The notes below the pieces were generated by a model, which was given only the letters and a program-made list of their open reading frames with translations, was not told where the DNA came from and searched no databases. A stretch of 5,675 bases of DNA from Methylobacteriaceae bacterium (GTDB taxonomy: Bacteria; Pseudomonadota; Alphaproteobacteria; Rhizobiales; Beijerinckiaceae), in the NCBI GenBank assembly GCA_019247255.1, contig JAFAPJ010000667.1:1-5675 (forward strand), read 5' to 3'. Below, one piece after another: positions 1 through 5,675 of this stretch; the stretch's first letter is position 1, and every line of letters begins with the position of its first letter. The translations under genes and the position numbers were made by a program.

Positions 1-281
1 TGGGGGCGCTGACCCTCCCGTCGGACTGGAGCCGGATCGCGGCGCCCGCCTGGCTCGGCCTCGCCTACGTCTCGGTCTTCTCCATGCTGGTCGGCTTCGT
101 GTTCTGGTACCGCGGGCTCGCTCTGGGCGGGATCGCGAAGGTCGGCCAGCTCCAGCTGCTGCAGCCCTTCTTCGGGCTCGCGCTCGCTGGCCTTCTTCTC
201 GGCGAGCCGGTGCCCGCAGCGATGATCGCGGTCGCGGCGCTCGTCGCCGCCTGCGTCGCGGGGGCGAAACGCTTCGCCTGA
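1..281 (+). CDS. EamA/DMT-family permease, C-terminal part (5' truncated by window edge)
   Basis: This is the C-terminal end of an inner-membrane transporter of the drug/metabolite transporter superfamily (EamA repeat). The first full codon is at position 3, and about 92 codons remain before the TGA at 279-281. The visible part has three hydrophobic segments, around codons 19-42, 45-67 and 72-88. Between them is the QPFFGLALAGLLLGEPVP stretch, whose QP(F/L)..LL..LLLGEP pattern is typical of the second EamA repeat. Full-length members have about 290-300 residues and ten helices, so roughly two thirds lie outside the window. The protein ends in a short basic tail (AKRFA). Substrates in this family range from amino acids to metabolites and drugs, and none can be assigned here. 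The gene converges on the TetR gene, with only 8 bases between the two stops, so the two are not co-transcribed. Confidence 0.85.
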   Translation, partial: GALTLPSDWSRIAAPAWLGLAYVSVFSMLVGFVFWYRGLALGGIAKVGQLQLLQPFFGLALAGLLLGEPVPAAMIAVAALVAACVAGAKRFA

Positions 282-286
282 AGGCG
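275..286. terminator. Small stem-loop at the convergent gene ends (weak terminator candidate)
   Basis: CGCCT and AGGCG form a 5-bp inverted repeat around a 2-base centre, equivalent to a 4-bp stem with a TGAA loop. It sits across the permease stop codon and the 8-base gap to the convergent TetR gene. Such a position suits a bidirectional terminator, but the stem is short and neither side has a T-tract. In DNA this GC-rich it could arise by chance. Confidence 0.2.
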
Positions 287-289
287 CGC

Positions 290-877
290 TCAGCTCCGCG
301 CGAAGATGCCGGCGCAGGCGATGTCGAGATAGGCCGCGACCGCGGCGGGGCCCGGCACCTCGCCGCCGAACAGCAGCGGCGTGTAGAGGGGACCGTACAG
401 GACGGCGAGCGCGGCGTCGGGCTCGACGCCCGGGCGTAGGTCGCCCGCCTCCGCGGCCCGCGTCATGCGGGCGACGCCCCAGCGCCGGCGCGGCTCGAGC
501 CAGCGCGACCCGAGCGCCTGGGCGAGCGTCGGGTCGGCCCGCGCGCCGCCCAGCATCGCGGCGAGGGCGCGCCCGCGCTCGCCGCGCAGCAATGCGGCGA
601 GCTCCGTGATCTGCGCCCGAAAGTCGGCCTCCGCCGAGCCGGTCTCGGGGAGGCGCAGCTCCGCCTGCGTCGCGTGGAAGAAGGCGTCGACCGCGAGCTC
701 GGCCTTCGATCGCCACCAGCGATAGATCGTGGTCTTGCCGGCGCCCGCCGCTGCCGCGACCGCCTCGATCGCGAAGCCGGCATAGCCGCGCGCGACCAGG
801 AGCCGGAAGGCCGCCTCGAGGATCGCCTCACGAGAAGTTTCGCTACGGGGCCGTCCCGTAACTCTTGACTTCGTCAT
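290..877 (-). CDS. TetR/AcrR-family transcriptional regulator (divergent from the VOC-SDR unit)
   Basis: This is a 195-residue DNA-binding repressor of usual TetR length. The N-terminal helix-turn-helix domain covers about residues 15-61: REAILEAAFRLLVARGYAGF leads into the recognition region AGAGKTTIYRWWRSKAEL, with the family-typical (T/A)xYRWWxSKxEL ending. Residues from about 65 to 195 form the alpha-helical ligand-binding and dimerisation half, which is too variable to suggest a ligand. The ATG (complement of 875-877) has no strong Shine-Dalgarno sequence; only a weak GTAGCGA precedes it. The gene is divergent from the VOC and SDR genes, with 52 bases to the VOC start, the usual arrangement for a TetR protein controlling its neighbour and itself. 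Candidate operator elements lie over its own start (see 839-892). Family assignment is secure; the target is inferred from position. Confidence 0.93.
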   Translation of the reverse strand: MTKSRVTGRPRSETSREAILEAAFRLLVARGYAGFAIEAVAAAAGAGKTTIYRWWRSKAELAVDAFFHATQAELRLPETGSAEADFRAQITELAALLRGERGRALAAMLGGARADPTLAQALGSRWLEPRRRWGVARMTRAAEAGDLRPGVEPDAALAVLYGPLYTPLLFGGEVPGPAAVAAYLDIACAGIFARS

Positions 878-892
878 TCGCTACGGTAACGT
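839..892. promoter_or_regulatory. Candidate TetR operator region: 10-bp direct repeat with palindromic cores
   Basis: TTCGCTACGG occurs twice on the + strand, at 839-848 and 877-886, 38 bp apart. The first copy runs into TACGGGGCCGTCCCGTA (844-860), a 17-bp imperfect palindrome with perfect 6-bp outer arms. The second runs into ACGGTAACGT (883-892), palindromic at 8 of 10 positions. The second copy spans the TetR start codon and the short divergent gap. The first lies within the TetR coding sequence, about 10 codons in. TetR proteins usually bind such inverted repeats in the gap next to their own gene. The repeats and symmetry are read directly; the role as an operator is inferred. Confidence 0.4.
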
Positions 893-893
893 T
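865..893 (+). promoter_or_regulatory. Possible promoter of the VOC-SDR unit
   Basis: TTGACT at 865-870 matches the -35 consensus at 5 of 6 positions. TAACGT at 887-892, 16 bases further on, is a weak -10 (T, A and final T match). Transcription from here would start about 30 bases before the VOC ATG. The elements overlap the start of the divergent TetR gene and the second copy of the repeated operator-like element, so a bound repressor would block this promoter. The -10 is poor, so this is tentative. Confidence 0.35.
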
Positions 894-929
894 TCGGAAT
901 TGCATGGGCAAGGGAAAGGGCAGCGAAAG

Positions 930-1334
930 ATGGCCGTGGTTCCGCATACGATCGACATCGTGGTGGCCGATATGGCGGCCGCGCTCCGCTTCTATCGCGC
1001 GCTCGGCCTCCCCGTGCCGGACGGCGTCGAGGGCGAGGATCAGGTGCAGGTCGCGACCCCGGGCGGCGCGACGTTGGGCTTTCTCAGCGAGGCGGCGATG
1101 CGCGAGGTGAACCCGCATTGGACGACGCCGGTCGGGCAGCGCGTGACGTTCGCGTGCCGGTGCGACAGCCCGGATGAGGTCGACGCGACCTATGTGCGGG
1201 TCACGCAAGCCGGCTACGAGGGCCGGCAGGCGCCGTGGGACGCCTTCTGGGGCCAGCGCTACGCGATGCTGGCCGATCCGGACGGCAACCGGGTGGACCT
1301 CTTCGCGGCGATCGCGCCCGAGGGTCGGGAGTGA
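930..1334 (+). CDS. VOC (glyoxalase/bleomycin-resistance fold) family protein
   Basis: This is a single-domain vicinal-oxygen-chelate protein of 134 residues, probably cytoplasmic. The N-terminal half has the beta-alpha start TIDIVVADMAAALRFYRALG (residues 7-26). The second half ends in the hallmark LADPDGNRVDLF (114-125). At the three positions that usually bind metal I read Thr7, Arg71 (in QRVTF) and Asp123 in place of His/Gln, His and Glu, so a canonical glyoxalase I metal site looks absent. A binding or resistance-type role, or another VOC activity, is therefore as likely as a lyase. I chose ATG 930 because a purine-rich AGGGAAAGGG (911-920) lies 9 bases before it and the fold begins right after it. 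A TTG at 900 would add ten residues without known similarity. Its stop overlaps the start of the SDR gene, so the two are probably translationally coupled and share control by the divergent TetR. Confidence 0.88.
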   Translation: MAVVPHTIDIVVADMAAALRFYRALGLPVPDGVEGEDQVQVATPGGATLGFLSEAAMREVNPHWTTPVGQRVTFACRCDSPDEVDATYVRVTQAGYEGRQAPWDAFWGQRYAMLADPDGNRVDLFAAIAPEGRE

Positions 1335-2080
1335 GCCGCGGCGGCGTGGTTCTGATCACCGGGGGCGGCTCGGGGATCGGAGCCGGCCTCGCGGGCGCAT
1401 TCCACGCGCGCCGCGCGAAGGTGATCCTCGCCGGGCGCACCGCGCGTCGGCTGGAGGCGGTCGCGGCGCGCCATCCCGGCATGATGGTCGAGGTGGTCGA
1501 CGTCGCCGACTTCGCCGAGGTCGAGGCGCTCGCGCGGCGCGTCGCCGAACGCGCTCCGGACCTCGACACGGTCGTCAACAATGCCGGAATCCAGCACGTC
1601 CTTGATTTCGCCTCCGGGACGCCGCTCGACGCGGCCGCGATCGGGCGCGAGATCGACGTCAACCTGAAAGGGGTCGTGCAGGTCGCGAACGCCTTCCTGC
1701 CGCTGCTGCGCCGCCAGCCGGCCGCCCGGCTCGTCAATGTCGGCTCGGGCCTCGGCTACGTGCCGCTCGCGGCCGCGCCCATTTATTCGGCCACCAAGGC
1801 CGCTGTGCACAGCTTCACGATCTCGCTGCGGCGCCAGCTCCGGGGCACGACCGTGCAGGTCGTCGAGCTGATCCCGCCGGTCGTCGAGACCGACCTACAC
1901 CGCGATCAGGCGCGCCGGCCGCCCCGCGCCATGGCGCTCGACGCGTTCACGACAGCCGCGATGCAGGGGCTCGATCGCGGCCAGGAGGAGATCGCGGTCG
2001 GCCTCGCGAAGGTGCTGCGGACGGGCAGCCGCATCGCGCCCGGCCTCTTCCTCGGCATCGTCAACAAGCAGCGCGTCTGA
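1331..2080 (+). CDS. Short-chain dehydrogenase/reductase, DltE-like
   Basis: This is a 249-residue classical SDR oxidoreductase with a Rossmann fold, probably cytoplasmic. Visible signatures are the cofactor loop TGGGSGIG (residues 10-17), AGR after beta-2 (35-37, suggesting NADP(H)), VDV (56-58), NNAG (83-86) and the tetrad Asn111, Ser139, Tyr152 and Lys156 within YSATK. All catalytic residues are intact. NNAGIQ, the NVGSGLGYVP region and ELIPPVVET resemble the DltE-like subgroup (COG3967), named after a gene in the Bacillus D-alanylation locus. No other dlt gene is present here, so that pathway role should not be inferred. The start is GTG 1331, overlapping the upstream TGA by four bases (GTGA) with GAGGG just upstream. 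An earlier in-frame ATG at 1235 lies inside the VOC gene and would add unrelated residues. The substrate is unknown, probably a ketone, aldehyde or alcohol linked to the VOC protein's ligand. Confidence 0.92.
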   Translation: MSRGGVVLITGGGSGIGAGLAGAFHARRAKVILAGRTARRLEAVAARHPGMMVEVVDVADFAEVEALARRVAERAPDLDTVVNNAGIQHVLDFASGTPLDAAAIGREIDVNLKGVVQVANAFLPLLRRQPAARLVNVGSGLGYVPLAAAPIYSATKAAVHSFTISLRRQLRGTTVQVVELIPPVVETDLHRDQARRPPRAMALDAFTTAAMQGLDRGQEEIAVGLAKVLRTGSRIAPGLFLGIVNKQRV

Positions 2081-2107
2081 CCGCGGCGGCTCCGAAGCCC
2101 TGGCGGA

Positions 2108-2698
2108 TCACTCGCGCAGGAGACCCCCGACCACAGCCGCGAGCGTCTCGCGGCAGGTCGCGATCTCGGCCTCCGGATCGGGCGCGCGCGCGATGAGGAA
2201 CGCGGCCCGCGTCAGCATGGCGAGGAGCAGGTTGGCATAGAGGCCGACGCGCTCCGCCGGCAGGTGCCCGGCCTCGGCGAGCCGCGCGAGCGCCGCCTGC
2301 ACGAGGCCGAGCGCATAGCGCTCCTCGATCTCCTGCCAGAGCTGCGGGCTCAGCACCGCGGGTCCGTCGGTCAGAACGATTCGGCGGACGGCCGGATCGC
2401 GCGCCGCGAGCTCGAGCCAGGCGGTCGCCGCGGCGAACAGGCTCGCGAGCGGATCCGCTACGCTGCCGGCCGTGGCCGCGACCGTCGCGGCGATCCGCGC
2501 CTCGACGACGTCGACGACGGCTGCGAACAGCGCCTCCTTGCCCGGAAAGTGATGATACAGCGCGCCCCGGCTGATGCCGCAGGCCGCGAGCACGGACTCG
2601 ATCGACACGGCGTCGAATCCCTCGGCCGCGAAGAGCTCGGTCGCGACCTCGATCACGCGGTCGCGCGTCGTTTGCCCCCGCCTGACGCGCCCGTCCAA
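2108..2698 (-). CDS. TetR/AcrR-family transcriptional regulator (divergent from the alpha/beta hydrolase)
   Basis: This is a repressor of about 196 residues. The TetR_N helix-turn-helix covers roughly residues 10-56: RDRVIEVATELFAAEGFDAV followed by CGISRGALYHHFPGKEALF, a near-consensus recognition helix and YHHF..KEAL end. The helical C-terminal half includes VLTDGPAVLSPQLWQEIEER, a pattern common in AcrR-like regulators; its ligand is unknown. There is no ATG near the domain start. I prefer the TTG whose complement is 2696-2698 because GGAG lies 6 bases upstream. Another in-frame TTG (2714-2716) would add six residues (202 in total), but it abuts the operator and lacks a ribosome-binding site. 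The open frame continues to 3310 only as a shadow of the hydrolase gene. The gene converges on the SDR gene with 27 bases between stops. It very likely represses the divergent hydrolase gene, and perhaps itself, through the palindrome at 2717-2729. Confidence 0.93.
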   Translation of the reverse strand: MDGRVRRGQTTRDRVIEVATELFAAEGFDAVSIESVLAACGISRGALYHHFPGKEALFAAVVDVVEARIAATVAATAGSVADPLASLFAAATAWLELAARDPAVRRIVLTDGPAVLSPQLWQEIEERYALGLVQAALARLAEAGHLPAERVGLYANLLLAMLTRAAFLIARAPDPEAEIATCRETLAAVVGGLLRE

Positions 2699-2704
2699 AT
2701 CCTG

Positions 2705-2708
2705 CTCC
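2705..2708 (-). promoter_or_regulatory. Shine-Dalgarno sequence deciding the TTG start of the second TetR gene
   Basis: The complement reads GGAG, then six bases, then TTG (2698 to 2696). It is the only good ribosome-binding sequence near the start of the helix-turn-helix domain. It supports the rarer TTG codon over the upstream TTG at 2716-2714. Confidence 0.55.
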
Positions 2709-2709
2709 G

Positions 2710-2736
2710 TTGACAAACCGACAGTCGGTCTATTTT
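2710..2736 (+). promoter_or_regulatory. Promoter of the alpha/beta hydrolase gene
   Basis: A perfect -35 hexamer TTGACA lies at 2710-2715. TATTTT at 2731-2736 matches four of six -10 positions. The spacer is 15 bases, shorter than the ideal 17, which suggests modest or regulated strength. The spacer is almost entirely the 13-bp palindrome, with one base on each side. Transcription would begin near 2743 and leave a leader of about 58 bases. That leader has a small CGGC/GCCG hairpin at 2760-2770 and a GGAG at 2788-2791, 9 bases before the ATG. The local AT richness stands out from the surrounding DNA. Confidence 0.65.
2717..2729. promoter_or_regulatory. TetR operator: perfect 13-bp palindrome inside the promoter spacer
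   Basis: ACCGACAGTCGGT is a perfect inverted repeat with 6-bp arms around a central A. One further matching pair lies two bases out on each side (2715-2731 in outline: A-ACCGAC ... GTCGGT-T with one mismatch). It sits exactly between the -35 and -10 boxes of the hydrolase promoter and next to the start of the divergent TetR gene. The GACCGAC/GTCGGTC type of half-site is familiar from AcrR/TetR-type operators. Binding here would exclude RNA polymerase. The symmetry is read directly; the binding partner is inferred from position. Confidence 0.75.
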
Positions 2737-2800
2737 CTGATCTCGTCAGCAGGATGTCTCGGCTTCGCCGCGGCGGCTGGCAAGAGCGGAGAAGCGAGCG

Positions 2801-3655
2801 ATGGCACGGTCGACGAAGCGGGTCGCCACGCGGTTCGGCGAGATCGCCTACGAGGAGCGCGGCGAGGGCCCGCCGGCACTCTTCCTTCACGGCGTTTTCC
2901 TCAACGGGCACCTGTGGCGCCACGTCATCGACGAGGTCGCGGGGCAGAGGCGTTGCTTCGCGCTCGACCTCCTGGGCCACGGCGAGACCCGGACGCCCGC
3001 CGAGGCCGATCTCTCCTTCGACGCGCAGGCCGGGATGATCGCGGCCTTCGCGGATGCGCTCGGGCTCGGGCGGATCGACCTCGTCGGCAACGACAGCGGG
3101 GGCGGCATCGCGCAGATCTTCGCGGCGAGCTTCCCCGAGCGTGTCAGGAGCCTCACGCTTACCAATTGCGACACGCACGACAACTGGCCGCCGCCCACTT
3201 TCCTGCCCTTCATCGAAGCGGTCGCTGCGGGCCGCCTGCGCGAGCTCGGCCCCGCGGTCCTGGCCGACCCGGCCGCCGGTCGCGAGCTCCTGGGCGTCGG
3301 CTACGAGCATCCGGAGCGCGTCTCGGACGAGACGGTGCGGACCTATCTCGATCCGATTTTCGCCTCAGCCGATCGGATCGCGCTGCTCGAGCGCTGGTGC
3401 GCCGCCATGGACAACCGCCAGACGGTCGCGGCCGAGGCGAGTTTGCGCCGGCTTGCCGCCCCGACCCTGATCGTCTGGGGCACGGGCGATCCCTTCTTCG
3501 ACGTGGCCTGGGCGCGTTGGCTGTACGAGGCGATCCCGGGCGCCCGGCCACCGGTCGTCCTCGAGGGTGCGAAGCTGTTTTTCCCCGAGGAGCGTCCGGA
3601 GCCGCTCGCGGCAGCCCTGCGCTCGCTCTGGGCCGAGGCGGCCGTTCCGGCCTGA
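2801..3655 (+). CDS. Alpha/beta-hydrolase-fold protein with Asp at the nucleophile elbow and no canonical catalytic His
   Basis: This is a 284-residue, single-domain alpha/beta hydrolase with no signal peptide, so cytoplasmic. The oxyanion-hole motif FLHGVFLNG lies at residues 28-36 and DLLGHGET at 56-63. The nucleophile elbow is VGNDSGGG (95-102), placing Asp98 where esterases have Ser, as in haloalkane and fluoroacetate dehalogenases. A cap region covers about 130-210. WGTGDPFF (226-233) supplies the usual acid Asp230. The last motif reads EGAKLFFPEERP (255-266); relatives have GAGHFFPEERP, so Leu259 replaces the catalytic His. His125, in NCDTHDNW after beta-6, is the only obvious nearby alternative. 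Activity is therefore uncertain: an unusual hydrolase, a non-hydrolytic enzyme, or a ligand-binding protein. The ATG start has GGAG 9 bases upstream. It is probably induced when the divergent TetR releases the operator in its promoter. Confidence 0.9.
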   Translation: MARSTKRVATRFGEIAYEERGEGPPALFLHGVFLNGHLWRHVIDEVAGQRRCFALDLLGHGETRTPAEADLSFDAQAGMIAAFADALGLGRIDLVGNDSGGGIAQIFAASFPERVRSLTLTNCDTHDNWPPPTFLPFIEAVAAGRLRELGPAVLADPAAGRELLGVGYEHPERVSDETVRTYLDPIFASADRIALLERWCAAMDNRQTVAAEASLRRLAAPTLIVWGTGDPFFDVAWARWLYEAIPGARPPVVLEGAKLFFPEERPEPLAAALRSLWAEAAVPA

Positions 3656-3668
3656 CGCTCGCTCCGGA

Positions 3669-3698
3669 GCCGCGATCGGTCTAGGGACCGGTCGCGGC
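3669..3698 (+). terminator. Strong 12-bp stem-loop between the hydrolase and aldo/keto reductase genes
   Basis: GCCGCGATCGGT (3669-3680) and ACCGGTCGCGGC (3687-3698) pair over all 12 positions in RNA, with a single U-G wobble, around the 6-base loop CTAGGG. It starts 13 bases after the hydrolase stop. It is followed by CCTCTTCT, which is pyrimidine-rich but not a true U-tract. It most likely terminates or attenuates the hydrolase transcript. A perfect 10-bp palindrome, GCTCCGGAGC (3661-3670), directly precedes it and overlaps by two bases. The structure is clear; the efficiency of termination is not. Confidence 0.6.
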
Positions 3699-3726
3699 CC
3701 TCTTCTGGACGTGGGGGCCGACCTGA

Positions 3727-4734
<1,008 letters not shown>

Positions 4735-4832
4735 CGGCACCTTTCGGCCGTGACCCGCCCGGCCTTGACAGCGGATGTCTGGACGGGCCCGCGGCCGAGT
4801 GCTGTGCTCCGGCGGGGTGGAGGTGTCGGCCC
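4735..4832 (+). promoter_or_regulatory. Upstream region of the hydroquinone reductase gene with a TTGACA box
   Basis: This 98-base gap holds a perfect -35-like TTGACA at 4765-4770, but no clear -10 hexamer lies 16-18 bases further on, where the sequence is mostly G and C. GACA and TGTC (4767-4770, 4776-4779) form a small inverted repeat overlapping that box. A weak 5-bp hairpin, ACGGC/GCCGT (4734-4738 with 4747-4751), follows the reductase stop and has no T-tract. GGAGG at 4819-4823 is the ribosome-binding site, 9 bases before the ATG at 4833. A separate promoter is plausible but not proven. Confidence 0.35.
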
Positions 4833-5675
4833 ATGGGCTTGCTTGTCGAGGGCGTGTGGCAGGACCGCTGGTACGACACGGCGGCGAGCGGCGGGACATT
4901 CCTGCGCAAGGACAGCGCCTTCCGCAGCTGGGTGACGGCCGACGGGGCGCCGGGCCCGAGCGGGGAGGGTGGCTTCGCGGCGCAAGCCGGGCGCTATCAC
5001 CTCTACGTCTCGCTCGCCTGTCCCTGGGCGCATCGCACGCTCATCATGCGCGCGCGGAAGGGCCTCGAGGAGGCGATCACGGTCTCGGTCGTCCATTGGC
5101 GCATGCTGGATCACGGCTGGACCTTCGAGGGCGGCCCGGGCGTCGTGCCGGACCCGATCCACAAGGCCCGCTACCTCTACGAGGTCTACGCGGCGGCCGA
5201 GCCGACCTATACCGGCCGGGTCACGGTCCCGATCCTCTGGGACAAGGCGCGCGGCACGATCGTCTCGAACGAATCGGCCGAGATCATCCGCATGCTGGGC
5301 CAGGCCTTCGATCGGGTCGGGGCGGCGCCGGGCGACTATTATCCGGCCGAGCTCAGGCCCGAGATCGACGCGGTGAACGCCCGCGTCTACGACACGCTGA
5401 ACAACGGCGTGTACAAGGCCGGCTTCGCGACGAGCCAGGCCGCCTACGACGAGGCGGTCGCCCCGCTCTTCGCGACGCTCGACTGGCTGGACGCGCGGCT
5501 CGCGGGCTCTCGTTACCTGGTCGGCGACAGGATCACCGAGGCGGACATCCGGCTCTACACGACGCTGGTGCGCTTCGACGCCGTCTACCACGGTCACTTC
5601 AAGTGCAACCTGCGCCGGATCGTCGATTACCCCGTTCTGTCAGCCTACCTGCGCGACCTTTACGGGACGCCCGGC
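4833..5675 (+). CDS. Glutathionyl-hydroquinone reductase (Xi-class GST), 3' end beyond window
   Basis: This thioredoxin-fold enzyme reduces glutathionyl-hydroquinones, releasing hydroquinone and oxidised glutathione, and so recycles quinones trapped by glutathione (YqjG/Ecm4 family). All 281 visible codons are open and no stop is reached. Relatives have about 320-330 residues, so some 40-45 are missing. The signature SLACPWAHRTLI spans residues 60-71 with catalytic Cys63, where ordinary GSTs carry Ser or Tyr. Glutathione-site elements are TVP (131-133) and NESAEI (146-151). The helical C-terminal domain contains NNGVYKAGF with Tyr194 and FDAVYHGHFKCN with Tyr252; both match conserved active-site tyrosines of the family. 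The first ~50 residues carry the family's usual N-terminal extension (GVWQDRWYDT, FRSWV). ATG 4833 has GGAGG 9 bases upstream. It lies 98 bases after the aldo/keto reductase on the same strand and could be co-transcribed or use its own promoter. Function is confident from the CPWAH motif. Confidence 0.95.
   Translation, partial: MGLLVEGVWQDRWYDTAASGGTFLRKDSAFRSWVTADGAPGPSGEGGFAAQAGRYHLYVSLACPWAHRTLIMRARKGLEEAITVSVVHWRMLDHGWTFEGGPGVVPDPIHKARYLYEVYAAAEPTYTGRVTVPILWDKARGTIVSNESAEIIRMLGQAFDRVGAAPGDYYPAELRPEIDAVNARVYDTLNNGVYKAGFATSQAAYDEAVAPLFATLDWLDARLAGSRYLVGDRITEADIRLYTTLVRFDAVYHGHFKCNLRRIVDYPVLSAYLRDLYGTPG

Noticed and set aside
900..929. An earlier TTG start for the VOC gene
   Set aside because: It would add ten residues without fold similarity and lacks a ribosome-binding site. 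ATG 930 has a purine-rich AGGGAAAGGG at suitable spacing.
1235..1330. An earlier ATG for the SDR gene inside the VOC gene
   Set aside because: The added residues are Arg/Gly/Pro-rich with no SDR similarity. The GTG at 1331 gives a normal SDR N-terminus and a typical GTGA overlap.
1331..2080. A role for the SDR in D-alanylation of teichoic acids (DltE name)
   Set aside because: The similarity is to the DltE-like SDR subgroup only. No dltA, dltB, dltC or dltD gene is present, and the likely host is Gram-negative.
2088..2099. A GGCT/AGCC hairpin between the convergent SDR and TetR genes
   Set aside because: The stem is only 4 bp with no T-tract on either side, so it is too weak to call a terminator in such GC-rich DNA.
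2699..3310. A roughly 200-residue N-terminal extension of the second TetR protein
   Set aside because: It would be antisense to the hydrolase gene and cross the promoter and operator. The TetR domain normally lies at the extreme N-terminus, and a TTG with a good ribosome-binding site sits just before it.
2710..3684. A 324-codon plus-strand open frame overlapping the hydrolase gene
   Set aside because: It is Arg/Gly/Pro-rich, out of frame with the clear alpha/beta hydrolase, and begins at the promoter's -35 box.

Overview
The window is very GC-rich (about 70% or more by eye), with G/C in nearly every third codon position. It carries a Xi-class glutathionyl-hydroquinone reductase, an EamA/DMT permease and TetR-family regulators. 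This suits a GC-rich proteobacterium, most likely an alphaproteobacterium of the Hyphomicrobiales type. That placement is an inference from composition and gene families. No rRNA, tRNA, CRISPR array, insertion sequence or phage gene is visible.

Layout, left to right. (1) The 3' end of an EamA/DMT permease gene (+) runs in from the left edge. (2) It converges on a TetR-family regulator gene (-, 290-877). (3) Divergent from that regulator is a tight two-gene unit (+): a VOC/glyoxalase-fold protein (930-1334) and a DltE-like short-chain dehydrogenase (1331-2080). They are joined by a 4-bp GTGA stop/start overlap. (4) A second TetR-family gene (-, about 2108-2698) is divergent from an alpha/beta hydrolase gene (+, 2801-3655). 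A perfect 13-bp palindrome lies between a consensus -35 box and a -10-like box in that gap. (5) After the hydrolase comes a strong 12-bp stem-loop. (6) An aldo/keto reductase gene follows (+, 3739-4734). (7) A glutathionyl-hydroquinone reductase gene starts at 4833 and runs off the right edge.

The content reads as a chromosomal neighbourhood for small-molecule stress or detoxification. It holds two separate TetR-controlled modules, each divergent from enzyme genes, followed by two reductases that typically act on reactive carbonyls and on quinones. No substrate can be named from sequence. The shared theme is inferred and the units are probably transcribed separately.

The most informative details are: the operator inside the hydrolase promoter spacer; the hydrolase's unusual active site (Asp at the nucleophile elbow, Leu where the catalytic His should be); the 10-bp direct repeat and palindromes at the first TetR gene; a probable TTG start for the second TetR; and the stem-loop before the aldo/keto reductase. 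I found no convincing evidence of a wholly new multi-gene system.
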